Source: Serendipita indica DSM 11827
Taxonomy: Eukaryota > Basidiomycota > Agaricomycetes > Sebacinales > Serendipitaceae
Assembly: GCA_910890315.1 (NCBI GenBank)
Contig: CAJVGD010000027.1
Location: forward strand, 1 to 64,000
Length of the DNA: 64,000 bases
Direction: 5' to 3'
Within the stretch, counting starts at the first letter, position 1, and every line of letters starts with the position of its first letter. Positions 23,528 to 35,317 of this stretch are shown here, piece after piece. The notes below the pieces were generated by a model. The model was not told where the DNA came from. It saw nothing but the letters and a program-made list of their open reading frames with translations, and did no database searches. Both the position numbers and the translations under genes were made by a program.

Positions 23528-25526
23528 TTAAATCGTATACCTAAATAGCAATTTGGTCAAACGCATAAAGCGAGAAGTGAGAGACATACCGGAATAACGG
23601 GCTCGCATCACCCATATCTCTGAACCTATGCGCCTGCGATTGGTCGATATTCTCGCGACGGCAGAGTTCCTCTTTTTGCTTGTTCAAGCGCCAGTACGTG
23701 ACCATACCCGTACACGACCCAAGTACTCTGTTCAGTGTAAGTAGCCATTAATGTAGTCATACGTAACATACGAGAGTAAGAGACAGCCAATGACCGTTCC
23801 ATGTCCAATATAGAATCTTGGTGCATCTCGACTGCGATAGATGAACGAGGAGCAAATACTGGATGGTTGTCAACAAATAGTTCAGCGTGGATGAGAGAGA
23901 AGACGTACCCGCCGAGATTGGCAACCCCGATCGTCAACGCTAGCGCAACCCCACGTTTGATATCCCCTCCTGCGTTACCACCAGTCCAAGCTAGCACAAC
24001 CGCGATGCTGGGGAAGACACCGCAAGCAGCAATGACCGTTCCAGCATAGCTCACGCCAGGAAGCGATGGTGGTGTAGCGTAGAGAATCGAGTATCCAGTG
24101 ATGGCAACACTTGCGCAACCGACAATGAACGGGCCACGAAGATGGAGCTTGTCGGAATATACGCCAACGAGGATAGTAAAGAAGCACCCGGCAATATACG
24201 GCGGTGTCGAAAGTAATTGGGCATTTGAGGCAGTGTATCCCAGTTCTTGAATGATCTAGCTCGAGTCAGCTATGGAGCATAGAATGGGGCAGAAAGGACG
24301 CACCGTTGGGATAAAGATCGAAAACGCATAGACAGGAATGATGATACCGAGGTAAATACAGACTTGGATCCAACATTTCCAGTCTGTAAGCGCCTGCCAG
24401 ACAAACTTGATGTCGTAGTGGGTCGCAAGGTCGGTAGAATCGTGCTTGAGGCGGTCAATTACAAAGTTGCGCTCGTCTTCGGTTAGGAAGGTTGCAGTCG
24501 AAGGGTACTAGTGAAAATGGGCATGAGGGAAGGCCGACGGCAAAACTATATACCCACATCGTACATGAGCCAATAAGCTGCGACGGCGAAGGCGACAGTG
24601 ACAAGACCCTCGATTAGGAACTAGCGCAGTGTGTAAGCAATATAGGCTTCTGTGGGGATTTATTGCCTACGATCCACTGCCAACCACGCAGACCGGCACG
24701 TCCTTCCAGCTTTTCAATTGCATACGCGAGTAGCCCACCGAATGCGCCGGCAATTGTTGCTGCTGAGAAGAATATCGCTACTCTTTTGGATTGCTCGGAG
24801 CGTTTGTACCATAGCGAGAGGTAAAAGGTGACACCGGGGAAGAGTCCAGCCTCTGCTAGACCAAGAAAGACTCGAGCCCTATGACGATTAAGAAACGAAT
24901 GAGCAAAATGATAGGGGACTCACACCAAGAGCCCTGCGTAGCTGTTTACGAGACACATTAAAGTCTATATAGATCGGGTCAATGATCGTGGGTACAAGAA
25001 AAAGGTTGAGATTGACCATAATGATACCCCAAATAACCATGATTGATGGAACTACAGAGTCAGATGCATATTATAAAGGAATGCTTTACTCACTCCAACG
25101 CGACGGACGGAGCAGCTTGAGGAGAACATTGCTGGGGATTTCAGCAAAGCAATAGAGGATGAAGAACACAGCTGCCGCCGTGTTGTATTGGAGACCGACA
25201 AGATGCAAGTCGGAAACCATGCCCGCCACCTTGGCGTTTCCAATATTCGAGCGGTCACTGCCAAAGTGAGCATAAGTGGGAAATATTGAGCAATTGAAAA
25301 CTCACAGAAAAGACAACAAGTAAAGTAGGGAGACAAAAGGCAGTAGATGGAAATCAAGCCTGCGGAGGATGGCCTTTTCGTGCTTTAGACTGATGCCGTG
25401 CCGCCACGACTGTTTTTCCGAGGGTGCTTCTGGATCAGCATCTTCGTAGAGAGTCTTGTTTCCAAGTATGCTAGTAGGTGAAGCAATACTGTATTCGTCG
25501 GTGTGAGAGCCGTTTGTCGTAGCCAT
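23528..25526 (-). CDS. MFS permease, allantoate/nicotinate (anion:cation symporter) type
   Basis: Minus-strand gene with about ten short exons, starting MATTNGSHTDEYS and ending LFR-YTI-stop at 23528. Family marks in order: cytoplasmic EKAILRRLDFHLLPF, then LLYLLSFL joined across an intron to SDRSNIGNAKVAGM, the signature of the fungal Dal5/Tna1-like anion:cation symporter family. They continue with FAEIPSNVLLKLLRPSRW, ARVFLGLAEAGLFPG, FFSAATIAGAFGGLLAYAI, YPSTATFLTEDER (central loop), a GYTASNAQLLSTPPY segment and GGDIKRGVALAL in the second half. Twelve membrane helices are expected at this length. The family imports carboxylates such as allantoate, ureidosuccinate, nicotinate or pantothenate with protons at the plasma membrane; the substrate cannot be told from sequence. 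Exon joins such as WGIIM to TLMCLVNSYAGLL keep frame, so the gene looks intact. Confidence 0.87.
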
Positions 25527-26413
25527 GGTGCGTTTTTCTGAGTAGTTTGTACGTCTAGAAGTAAGGAAACCTCTCCTCTCTTATATTTCGACTGTGACCA
25601 AGAGATTCGGCGCATCCAGCCTTTCATCGCGCTCGCCATTTGCGCTTGTCCAATGCGCTTGCGCTGCGTACGGGGACACCGGAGCCCATGTGATCATCGG
25701 CGACCGCTCTCGCTGCCCGCTCCGAACATGAACCTTTTCTGGCTTTCCGTCGAACATGTGTTCTAGGCTGCAGACCATGGAGCGAGACCCGCACAGACCA
25801 AGCTGTGGGCACTTTACGCTCGTCGGGAGGAGCGGAGATTTGTCGATAGTTGAGGTTTGAAAGACGTTTCTCGGCGTTCTCGATGCTGAAGAATGCCCCG
25901 AGCCACATCTCGTCCATGGCCCAAGACATGGTTGGATCCAAAAGGCTACACGATGCGATAAAAAGAATATCTTGGCTTGCAAATACTTTGCATTTGGAAT
26001 GGATCTAGACTTTAATTGGCAATTACAACATTCAAATCGGTCACAGCCATGGCAAAATCTAAACTCGATGACGAGAAGTGCGGACTTTGGCTTTAGAGCT
26101 CCTCCGAATTCCCCAAAGGAATTATTTTTGCCGACTCTACCCCATCATGATGGGATGACCGCTGTAGATTGCCGTCAGGCCTCTCGGATCCTATAGCGGG
26201 CCCCACAAGGGCGATGGCTCAGGCCCTACAGCATCCGGGCTACGCACTTGTCAAACAACTTAAGAAGATATAGGCGCACTATGGCTACAATCTGCAGGAC
26301 CACGGAGCTTCCCGTCCCCTTTCCTGTACCCGCCTGGCGTCGAGCACCCAAAGTAGCCTCAGGCAAAAGCCAGTGTTCATCGCAACTCGTCAGTATTGCG
26401 ACGGAGAACAGGT
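25527..26413. other. Intergenic, 0.9 kb, divergent promoter region
   Basis: It lies between the divergent MFS and DUF6533 genes. Short ORFs overlap on both strands without recognisable domains. Both promoters are expected here. Confidence 0.45.
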
Positions 26414-27896
26414 ATGGAACACGACGCTACCAATTCCATGGAGCTTGTCGCCGAATTCCAATCGTAAGTCTGTTCTTTGATACTCATCCGGCTTATGAAC
26501 GGTCTAATGTGTCACAGATGTCAGTATGTTGCTCTGGCAGCCATCACATTATGGGCATACGACGTTCTTCTTACTGCGGCCGACGAAGTGGAGGTACTGT
26601 GGTCTAGACAAGGGCGATTTATCGATTTTTTGTACCTCACTGTTTGTTCTGACTCAAATCCTCGCTGCATCTCAACTGAGCTCCTCCCAGGGGAGGTACT
26701 TACCTATTGTCGGTATTTGCCTCATAGGACAAGGCTAGTATCCAGTGTCGCCCTCCATTATCATGCTGAAAGATCAGCAGGCCTATTTCATACTTGGAAT
26801 AGTGAACTCGACGACAGGGTGGGTCTCTTTGCTAAGAACAATATCACGGCTGACCAACGCAGGGGCGAGTTCTAGCGAGAGGACGCGCACATTGGTTGAC
26901 ATATCTCAGTTGCAGGATTGTGTGGACGATCAGTAATGGATGTATGGTCATCCAGACCATAATTTCGCAAAGTATGAGCGATCTTCTCTATCTATTCCTC
27001 TCATTCATATCCTTCAGCCATCTTCACCATGCGTCTCTGCGTCATTTATTGCACGGCAAGGCACATACGGCGTCTCCTCTTCATTTGTCTTGTAGTCTTC
27101 AATACGGCTCAGCTCAACATCTTCATCGTCGCTCAGTATAAAATGAATAGTACATCCAAGTCTACTTTCTGGTATTTTCTGACAGTTTGTAGCCAATATT
27201 CTCTGGGATGCTGTCCTAAACACTTGTGTCGCACCGGAATACAACGCATGGCCTATGGCAACAATATACTTCCCTCCGGTTCGTCAAGGCGTATCCACGC
27301 AAGTTAACGCAAACTTAGGACGATATTTATAGCTTATTTTGGAATTCGTCATCTTTGTCGCGACCATTGCGCACGCATTTGGCATCGGGAGCCAACTCAG
27401 CGTCCTAGGAAGAACATCAACCCGGCGGGCTTTACGAACGCTTTATATCGACGGGACGCTCTTCTTCTTCGTGCGTCTTTCTTGATCTATTATCTTGTCT
27501 GATGCTCTGCAGGGGGTCATATTTCTCCGCATCGGAAGCATCATCGTATTCTACGTCGCACCGTTTGGGTACCAAGTCCTCTTCACATACCTCGACTATC
27601 TTCTCTCTAGCACCCTGACCTCTCGCTTCTTCCTCCATTTCCGCCGCAAGGTGGCAGAGGCACATCCAATGCAGCCCCAAACAGTCATGCAAGCCCACGA
27701 TTCTGGAACCAGCACAAACGTAGACTTCCGAATGCAACCAATCAATGGCATACAGAATGGACCTCCATCGTTGACGACTGACGTCTCTAGACATTCTCAT
27801 CATGTCTCGGACGACGTTTTATCGTTCTGGATAGAAACGGATCAACTCAGTATTGCGAGTGTTCGAGACAAGAAACAGGACGTCGAAGCAGGGTGA
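26414..27896 (+). CDS. DUF6533-type multi-pass membrane protein
   Basis: Plus-strand, intron-rich gene starting MEHDATNSMELVAEFQS. The diagnostic N-terminal block of the agaricomycete DUF6533 family is clear: QYVALAAITLWAYDVLLTAADEVEVLW, in which a hydrophobic W-x-x-D-x-L-L-T is followed by a D-E-V turn, then FIDFLYLTGRYLP across a 49-nt intron. Later segments follow the family pattern: RIVWTISNGCMVIQTIISQ, ARHIRRLLFICLVVF, NILWDAVLNTCVAP, LILEFVIFVATIAHAF, LRTLYIDGTLFFF joined to GVIFLRIGSIIVFYVAPFG, and LTSRFFLHFRRK. A soluble, Ser/Gln-rich tail ends DVEAG. About seven helices are expected. The exon layout between 26730 and 26910 is uncertain. Function of the family is unknown; a receptor-like role is sometimes guessed from topology. 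Confidence 0.75.
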
Positions 27897-28838
27897 CGTA
27901 CGGGACCACCTCATGGTCTTTCCAGCTGATGACTTGTTGCTATTCATCCCTGTATAACGCCTGTAATCTACTTATGCCGTCTCAGTCGCCAGTAAACCTA
28001 AAATACGCTCTGCTTGGCACCATTAAGTCACTGGTTTACCGAAAGCTCCCGATCAACCGTCCTAGAAGCTAACCCCGCACTCGGCATCGGGTATGCCTCA
28101 GCCGGTTCAAGCTACCCGGTTGATCTCGAGGTTCGTTTTCCGCGCGATAACTCAATGTAGCTGGTCCTCAGTCCTGGGTTCACTCTATAGCCTATGACCG
28201 TTGATTGTTTTCCGCAAACGATTGGCTGGAACATTAACGCTGAGGGAATACTTCTCCGTTCGTTGATCTACTAGAGGGCCAGGACTGATTTCTCTCGCTT
28301 TCCTCCAGAACTGCCCTCTTCAGACTGGACAGGCACGAGGGACCAGTCATGACCGGCATTGGTGGACAATTCTGCGGGAGTATATTGCTCTTGGAAATGA
28401 CCCGTCAATTTTCTGGGTGCTGGCAACTGGCCGCATCCGCTCGCCACCGGCGCGACTTTCGCCGGATGGCCATTTGCCAGCGCAACAAAAGAGTCACCAG
28501 AGCGCGGTAAAAGCTGTATTTATCTGATCTAGAATTCAATGGATTCGAATGTATGACCGACCCCTATCGGCCCAGTAGTATTTCCGAACCCGTATGCGCC
28601 TCCCGCTCATTACCTGTCCGACCATTGACTCTCTTGCTGTTCGATATCATGAGAATCGACTGTATGGAGGGTTGTACGGAGAGAATGTCCTCCAGTGGGC
28701 TTGGCGGATGGTCGACTCATCCTTTGACAGGAGCGCCTTCTCTCTCGGCTACGAATAAAAGTTGGGCTACAATCGTAGAGGGAAGGATAAACGACGTCAC
28801 TGTCTCTCACTCGACAAGGATACATCACACCATTCGCT
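27897..28838. other. Upstream region of the first M43 copy
   Basis: 0.9 kb with no gene. It holds the inverted-repeat element at 28420-28480 and a TATA-like aataaaa at 28754-28760, 79-85 bp before the ATG. Confidence 0.6.
28420..28480 (+). promoter_or_regulatory. Inverted-repeat element upstream of M43 copy A
   Basis: Arms are CTGGCAACTGGCCG (28420-28433) and TGGCCATTTGCCAG (28467-28480), separated by 33 bp. The right arm ends 358 bp before the ATG at 28839. The same pair recurs at copies B and C, and single arms occur upstream of D and E. Confidence 0.65.
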
Positions 28839-30228
28839 ATGCTCTTCGAAGCCCTCATCGTATACGCCTCTTTAACCATGGCTTTCGCCGCTCCTTTCTA
28901 TAATTACACTCGGTATGTTTACTCGTACACACATGCAATTTTGAAAGCCTCAAGCATATCAGTTGCGCAAACCACTACAATTCGACACAGCTTCAGGCAA
29001 TGGAGGCACGATACACACAAGACCTCTCAGCTGCTGAAGCGTCAGGAAGCTTTCAGCGTTTGGCGCCACCTTCTACTGCTTCTGCTAGATCATCTTTGGG
29101 GCGATACGATGCCGAACTGTTCACGTTGGTGAGTGGTTCTTTGTACCCCCAATTTGCGACCTGTCTTACCGTCTGGTAGTTTGGCACATTATATACGAGT
29201 CTGGGACCGTGGAAGGAGGGTATATGAGTGACAAGGCAGTACAAGACTGTAAGTTTCCCTTTTCTATAGACCCAAACACTTAAATACACGCTAGCGATCG
29301 ATGCACTCAACGAGCATTACGGGGGAAACCGATTTTTGGTTTGTCCTCGATCGTACGACCCGCACAAAAAACAAGACGTGGTTTAACAAAGTCAACGTGC
29401 GTTCTCCGCTACAAGACGACATGAAGAAGCAGCTCCATGTCGGCGATGCGCGCACGCTCAACGTCTATACTGTCAACTTTCCAACTGCCGGGTTTCTTGG
29501 ATATGCACCGTATCCTCAATTCTACGCACAAGCACCATGGGACGACGGGGTGGTAATCAAGCATAGCTCTGTGCCCGGGGGAGGTTCGGTTCCTACTAGA
29601 TTGCTTTGTTGCTGCTTATTCTTCCCTAGCTGCTGTGAGCTTCAACCAAGGCAAAACACTGACGCACGAAGTTGGACATTGGCTTGGCTTATTACACGTG
29701 TTCAACGAGGATGGAAAATGTGTTGATTGGGATTTTGTGTCCGACACGCCCGTGCAATCAACTTGGACGGAAGGGTGCCCCACGTCAAAGGATAGCTGTG
29801 ATGGTCTTCCTGGGGAAGACTCAATTCACGTAAGTTTCTTTTTTTACTTTCCTATGGTAATACTGATTCAGGTTCTCAGAACTTCATGGACTACAGGTAA
29901 AAGCTATCGAGTCCTACTTTAGATTGCATCTAACGAGTTTGAAAGCACGGATGCTTGTTTGACGGAATTCACGCCTGGGCAGATTGCTCGGATGTATACA
30001 CAGTGAGTCTCCCCTTGGTTGTTCACTTGACGACTCACACTCACGGTCAACAATAGGTCCAATCTTTATCGCAAATTCAGTTGGGAACTATGCCGACCTT
30101 TTGATTGGCCAATTCTTACTAGAGTTCCCACTATAACGCGTCCCATTGTCACTGCAATCGCGACTGCTGTGATCCCGGTCATTCCAGTGATACCTGGACA
30201 TGGACTAGGTCCTGCTCCAGTTGAGTAA
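28839..30228 (+). pseudogene. M43-type secreted metalloprotease, copy A, frameshifted
   Basis: Tandem copy A keeps the family layout: signal peptide MLFEALIVYASLTMAFAAP, the pro-region QLQAMEARYTQDLSAAEASG, WHIIYES, the [11 protein letters not shown] and [19 protein letters not shown] blocks, and the full zinc site [11 protein letters not shown], with downstream DTPVQST and a C-terminal PVIPVIPGHGLGPAPVE tail. Compared with copies B and C it has two single-base frame changes: a missing base near 29111 (before the CRTV motif) and an extra base in a G run near 29315. They shift the frame in exon 2 and again in exon 4, and no alternative splice I can find repairs both. Either the copy is a recent pseudogene or the assembly has errors in it. 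Exons 5-8 are intact and its own promoter elements are kept. Confidence 0.75.
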
Positions 30229-30776
30229 ACACGATTCAAAGCCAGCCTTTACATTAACTATGTACCTGATGAAATACATCCCTTGTTATCGTCGAGCTTC
30301 AACCAGTTTTTCTCTCATATTGGGTCCTGAGCATTTCACCTTCTGTAACGGCCCGCCTAAAGATCAAAATTGGAGGTTCAGGTGATTAAATCGACTGAAT
30401 ACTAATCATGATACCCATTTCATGGTATCAACAGACTCCACAAGATGATATCAATGGCACACGAGTTTACCTTATGGTCTTTGCAGCTGATGGCTTGTTA
30501 CTAGTCATCCCCGTATAATGACCGTAATCGATTTATACATTCCCAGTCGCCAGTAAACTCTGACTGTGCCTCTGCCTGGCAGTATTAAATCACTGGTTTA
30601 CTGAATCAATCCTGACCACGTACTTGGTATCCAACTCCAGTCGATCCTGAGGTTTCTGTTTAAATGTTTATATTTCAAATCCGACTAGATTAGAAATTCT
30701 AGGTATAAACCCGTTTCGTATAATGGTCATGAGTCCTAGTATCACTTCGCAGCCCATGGCCGTTGTGTCAGAAGGG

Positions 30777-30845
30777 TATGACGGTGACCAGGGGAGATAA
30801 AAAAGGTCAATTGGATCAACGAACCTATGACGGTGATCAGGGGAG
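30777..30845 (+). repeat. Short 20-bp direct repeat, two copies
   Basis: tatgacggtgaYcaggggag occurs at 30777 and 30826, 49 bp apart, differing at one base. It is probably a local slippage duplication. Confidence 0.6.
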
Positions 30846-31138
30846 GTCCAAAAGGTGAGAACGTCTTGAACACCAATCACCGTTACCTATGTACATGATA
30901 TCGAGTCATAAAACTACACATTGATTATTGTCAGCACAGGATTGGCTGCAAAATTGACGCTTAGAAAATTATCTTCAATCTCTCGATCTATTAAGCTGCT
31001 GAAACTATGTTTCCCTCGCTCTCTTATAGAACACCCCTCTAGACTGGACAGGCGCGGGGAATCAGCCATGAATGGAGTTGATAAATAATTCTACGGTGGT
31101 ATATTGCTCTCAAAGAGTCTTGGGCCTTTCCATGGGTG

Positions 31139-31199
31139 CTGGCAAATGGCCGCATCCGCTCTCCACTTGCGCGACTTCCGCCGGACGGCCATTTGCCAG
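31139..31199 (+). promoter_or_regulatory. Perfect inverted-repeat element upstream of M43 copy B
   Basis: CTGGCAAATGGCCG (31139-31152) and its exact reverse complement CGGCCATTTGCCAG (31186-31199) are separated by 33 bp and lie 356 bp before the ATG at 31556. Such spaced palindromes fit a dimeric fungal transcription-factor site. Confidence 0.7.
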
Positions 31200-31471
31200 C
31201 GCGATAAAAGAGTCACCAGAGCTCTCTCAAAACTGTATCCATCGTAACTAGAGTCCAATGTACTTGAATAATGACTGACCCCTGTCGGCCCAGCGGTAGA
31301 TCCGAACCTGTACGCCTCTACCGCCTATTACCTGCCCAACTATTGATTTTCTTGAAGGGAATGTCGGCCGCATGGAGTATTGTACAGAGAGGATGTCCTC
31401 CAGTAGGCTTAGTGGATGGTCCGCTCATTGATAACTGGAGCCGTATATGGCGCTCTTCTCTCTGAGCTACA

Positions 31472-31478
31472 TATAAAA
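31472..31478 (+). promoter_or_regulatory. TATA box of M43 copy B
   Basis: tataaaa, 78-84 bp before the ATG. Equivalent boxes lie before copy C (33963-33970) and, on the minus strand, before copy E. Confidence 0.6.
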
Positions 31479-31555
31479 GGCATCATGAATTGCAAGGGGA
31501 AAGATCAAAAAACCATTTCCTCTCACTCGACAAGAATTCACTAGGCCAATTCACC

Positions 31556-32816
31556 ATGCTCTTCAGAGGTGTCATCGTATGCGCCTCTTTGACTGTGGCT
31601 TTCGCCGTTCCCTACCATAACTACACTCGGTATGTTCGTTAATGTACTTGTGCAAGAATGGGAATCTAACGTATGTCAGCTGCGCCAACCAGTACAGCTC
31701 GACTCAGCTTCAAGCAATTGAAGCGCAGTACACCCAAGACATTGCTGCTGCTGAAACCTCTGGAAGTTTCCAGCGTACAGCCGCAACTTCTACTATCTCT
31801 GGGGAGTCTTCTCTAGCCCCCAAGCAATGCCGGACCATCAGAGTTGGTGAGTACTTTGCCACTAAGTTTGTGACCTTTCTTATGGGATGGTAGCTTGGCA
31901 CATCATCTATGAGTCTGAGACCGTACCAGGGGGGTACATAAGCGACAAGGCGGTGAAAGACTGTAGGTGTTCCTCCCCATGCAATCTACAACGCTCAAAA
32001 ACACACTAGCTATCGATGCAATTAACAAACATTATGGAGCAACGGAATTTCGGTTTGTTCTCGATCGTACGACCCGTACAAAGAATAAGGCATGGTTCAA
32101 CAAAGTTGATGTTCGCTCCCCTTTGCAAGACGATATGAAGAAGCAGCTTCATGTTGGCGATGCACGCACATTAAACGTCTATACTGTCAACTTCCAAAAT
32201 TCCGACACGCTTGGATATTCCCCGTATCCACAATTCTACGCGCAGGCACCATGGGACGATGGGGTGGTCATCAAGCATATCACTGTGCCTGGAGGAGGTT
32301 TGATTGTTCTCTGGATCACTTTCCTGCCGCTGATCCTCCTCCAGCTGCCGTTGGCTTCAACGAAGGCAAGACCTTGACGCACGAAGTTGGCCATTGGCTT
32401 GGCCTATTACACGTATTCAATGAAGACAAGAAATGCGCTGATTGGGATTTCGTATCTGACACGCCCGTGCAATCAACCTGGACGGACGGATGCCCCACGT
32501 CAAAGGATAGCTGCAAGGACCTCCCTGGGAAGGATTCGATTCACGTGAGTGTTATATTTATCTTAGTATGGTCATACTCATTCAGCCTTTCAGAATTTCA
32601 TGGACTACAGGTACAGAGCTATCGCGCCTTGCTAGAGCTACGTCTTACATGTTTTGATAGCACCGACGTTTGTTTGACAGAATTTACGCCTGGGCAGATT
32701 GCTCGAATGTATACGCAGTAAGTATCCCTCTTGGTCGCCACGTTTACTTGAAAGTCGTGCTCACCATCAACAATAGGTCTGATCTTTATCGCAAATTTAG
32801 TCAAGAGCTATGCTGA
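31556..32816 (+). CDS. Secreted M43 (pappalysin-like) zinc metalloprotease, copy B
   Basis: Eight exons (31556-31629, 31680-31846, 31894-31962, 32010-32297, 32345-32544, 32594-32610, 32661-32717, 32777-32816) give 912 nt, 303 aa, in frame. A signal peptide (MLFRGVIVCASLTVAFAVP) is followed by a pro-region with [17 protein letters not shown], then [38 protein letters not shown] and VVIKHITVPGG. The zinc site is [11 protein letters not shown] (HExxHxxGxxH), followed by [19 protein letters not shown] with paired cysteines, the Met-turn HNFMDYS (split by a 17-nt exon) and [13 protein letters not shown]. These marks define fungal secreted M43 endopeptidases, which digest extracellular protein. Copy B stops at SQELC and lacks the Pro-rich tail present in copies A, D and E. 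Confidence 0.92.
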
Positions 32817-33620
32817 CCGTTCCTTCTTTCCTCAATATTGTCATTCTCAACGCAATTCCTCCGACCGTGTCATTTCAGTACCTGGGCACCGGCCGGATTC
32901 TGCCTATGTAGAGGTGAATGTCGATGATCAAGATTCAAAACGATCTATTCTTCAGCTCTTTCTTTCTATATGCCTAGCGAAATATAGTCTTTCCTATGGT
33001 AGAACTGCAGCGAGTTTTCTCTTGCCCTGAAACATTTCACTTTCTTTAACGGCCCATCTAAACATTTAAATCGATATAATTTTTATACCTGTAATCGGCT
33101 TTTACGGTCTCAGTTGCAAGTATACTCAAAGCAGTTCGTATTTCACTTGTATCCTATACTTTCTTCGGTCTGATGGGTAGCAATACCTCGACTTTGTCTG
33201 GTCGGATTTATAATCCAAACGTCTAAACTATGCTTCTGCTTGGCACTATCAAATCACTGGGTCCACCATTTCCGAAAGCCCTGGATCAATCTTAACCCGT
33301 CACTCGGCACCTGATATGCTTCAACCAGCTCGAGTTATCCAAGGTGGTCCTGAGGTTCCTGTTTTCGTATCGTTTTATTGTCCAATTCCACGACTGATAG
33401 CCGTTGATCATTTACAAAGAACGATTGACTAGAGCATTGACGGCGAGGAAAAAAATTCTCCCTCCATCGATCTAGTGAAGCGCTATGACTGAACTTCTCT
33501 CACTTTCTTCCAGAACTGCCCTCTTCGGACTGGACAGGCGCGAGGAACCAGCCATGACCGGCGTTGATGAACAGTTCTGCAACATATTGCTCTCAAAGAG
33601 TCTTGACATTTCTCTGTGTG

Positions 33621-33681
33621 CTGGCAAGCGGCCGCATTTGCTCGCCACTGGCGCGACTTGCGCCGGACGGCCATTTGCCAG
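33621..33681 (+). promoter_or_regulatory. Inverted-repeat element upstream of M43 copy C
   Basis: Arms CTGGCAAGCGGCCG (33621-33634) and CGGCCATTTGCCAG (33668-33681) have the same 33-bp spacing as in copies A and B. The right arm is identical to that of copy B. It lies 368 bp before the ATG. Confidence 0.65.
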
Positions 33682-33962
33682 CGCGATAAAAGAGTCGCCA
33701 GAGCTCGCTCAAGGTTCTATTTATCGGAACTGAATCAATGTACTCGGATAAATGGCTGAACCCTGTCGGCCCAATGGTAGGTCCGAACCTGTACGCGCCT
33801 CCCGCTCATTACCTGCCCGACCAAGGATCCTCTCAATGGCTGATGTCACGAGTTCGTGATTCCATGGAGGATTGTACAGAGTGGATGTCACCCAGCAGGC
33901 TTGGCGGATGGTATGCCCATGATTTGATAGGATTGCAGAGGCGTTCTCCTTTCTTCGCTATG

Positions 33963-33970
33963 TATAAAAG
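33963..33970 (+). promoter_or_regulatory. TATA box of M43 copy C
   Basis: tataaaag, about 80 bp before the ATG at 34050. Confidence 0.6.
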
Positions 33971-34049
33971 TACGACGAGATTTAAGAGGCAGTACAAGTA
34001 ACGTCGCCGTCTCTCACTCAACAAGAGCACATCGCGCCATTCGCTATAT

Positions 34050-35317
34050 ATGCTCCTCCAAGCCTTCATCGTTTGCGCCTCCTTGGCTCTGGCTTTCGCC
34101 GCTCCTTTTCATAACTATACTCGGTATGCTCATTCATACACACTCATGCAAAATTGAGAATCTGACGTACACAAGTTGCGCTAACCAATACAACTCGACG
34201 CAGCTTCAAGCACTAGAGGCACAATATACGCAAGACCTCGCAGCTGCCGAAGCCTCCGGAAGCTTACAGCGTATAACAACACCCTCTACTCTCTCTGGTG
34301 GATCCTCTTTAGTATGCCGACCCATCCAAGTCGGTGAGTTCCTTGTAACCCAATCTGTGACTAGTCTTACGGTCCTGCAGCTTGGCATATCATCTACGAG
34401 TCCGAGACTGTGCAAGGAGGATATATGAGCGACAAGGCGGTGCAAGACTGTACGTTTCCTCCTCCTATTGATCTCAAACGCTCAAATACACACCAGCGAT
34501 CGATGCACTCAACGGGCATTACAGAGGGACTGAATTTAGGTTCCTTCTCGATCGTACAACCCGCACGAAAAATAAGACATGGTTCAACGACGTCGACGGG
34601 GATTCTCCTTTGCAAGACGACATGAAGAAGCAGCTCCATGTCGGCGATGCGCGCACGCTCAACGTCTATACTGTCAACTTTCCAACTGCCAAGTCCCTGG
34701 GATATGCACCATATCCTCAATTCTACGCGCAAGCACCATGGAACGATGGGGTAGTAATCAAGCATAGCTCTGTGCCCGGAGGAGGTTCGATTCTTACTGG
34801 ATCACTTTCTAGCGGCTTATACTTCCCTAGCTGCTGTTGGCTTCAACCAAGGCAAAACGTTAACACACGAAGTTGGCCATTGGCTTGGCTTACTACACGT
34901 GTTCAATGAGGACGGAAAATGCGTTGACTGGGATTTCGTGTCCGACACGCCCGTGCAATCAACCTGGACGGAAGGGTGCCCCACGTCAAAGGATAGCTGC
35001 GATGGTCTTCCTGGGGAAGACTCAATTCACGTGAGTGTTTGCTTATTTCACCATAGTCATACTGATTCGGTTTTCAGAACTTCATGGACTACAGGTAAAG
35101 AGCTGTGGAGTCCTAATTTAGGCTGCATCTAACGAGTTTTGACAGCATGGATGTTTGTTTGACGGAATTCACGCCTGGGCAGATTGCTCGAATGCATGCG
35201 CAGTGAGTCTGCGCCTTACTCGCATGACACTCAGACTAACTGGTCAACAATAGGTCCGATCTTTATCGCAAAATCTCCCGAGGATTCTGTCCATGGGATT
35301 GGCCATTTCTTGGTTAA
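34050..35317 (+). CDS. Secreted M43 (pappalysin-like) zinc metalloprotease, copy C
   Basis: Eight exons (34050-34123, 34176-34333, 34381-34449, 34497-34784, 34831-35030, 35078-35094, 35146-35202, 35254-35317) sum to 927 nt, 308 aa. Exons 1 and 3-7 have the same lengths as in copy B. Order of parts: signal peptide [19 protein letters not shown], pro-region [44 protein letters not shown], the zinc site [23 protein letters not shown], a Met-turn NFMDYS and [12 protein letters not shown], ending WDWPFLG. Downstream of the stop, bases resembling the Pro/Val-rich tail of copy A are still present but out of frame, so this copy seems to have lost its tail. It is probably an active extracellular endopeptidase. 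Copy A is closest over the catalytic exons. Confidence 0.92.

Larger units (their letters stand above)
30229..31555. other. Intergenic spacer between M43 copies A and B
   Basis: 1.3 kb, no gene. It contains a short direct repeat (tatgacggtgaYcaggggag at 30777-30796 and 30826-30845), the inverted-repeat element at 31139-31199 and a TATA box. Confidence 0.55.
32817..34049. other. Intergenic spacer between M43 copies B and C
   Basis: 1.2 kb, no gene. Carries the inverted-repeat element at 33621-33681 and a TATA box at 33963-33970. Confidence 0.55.
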
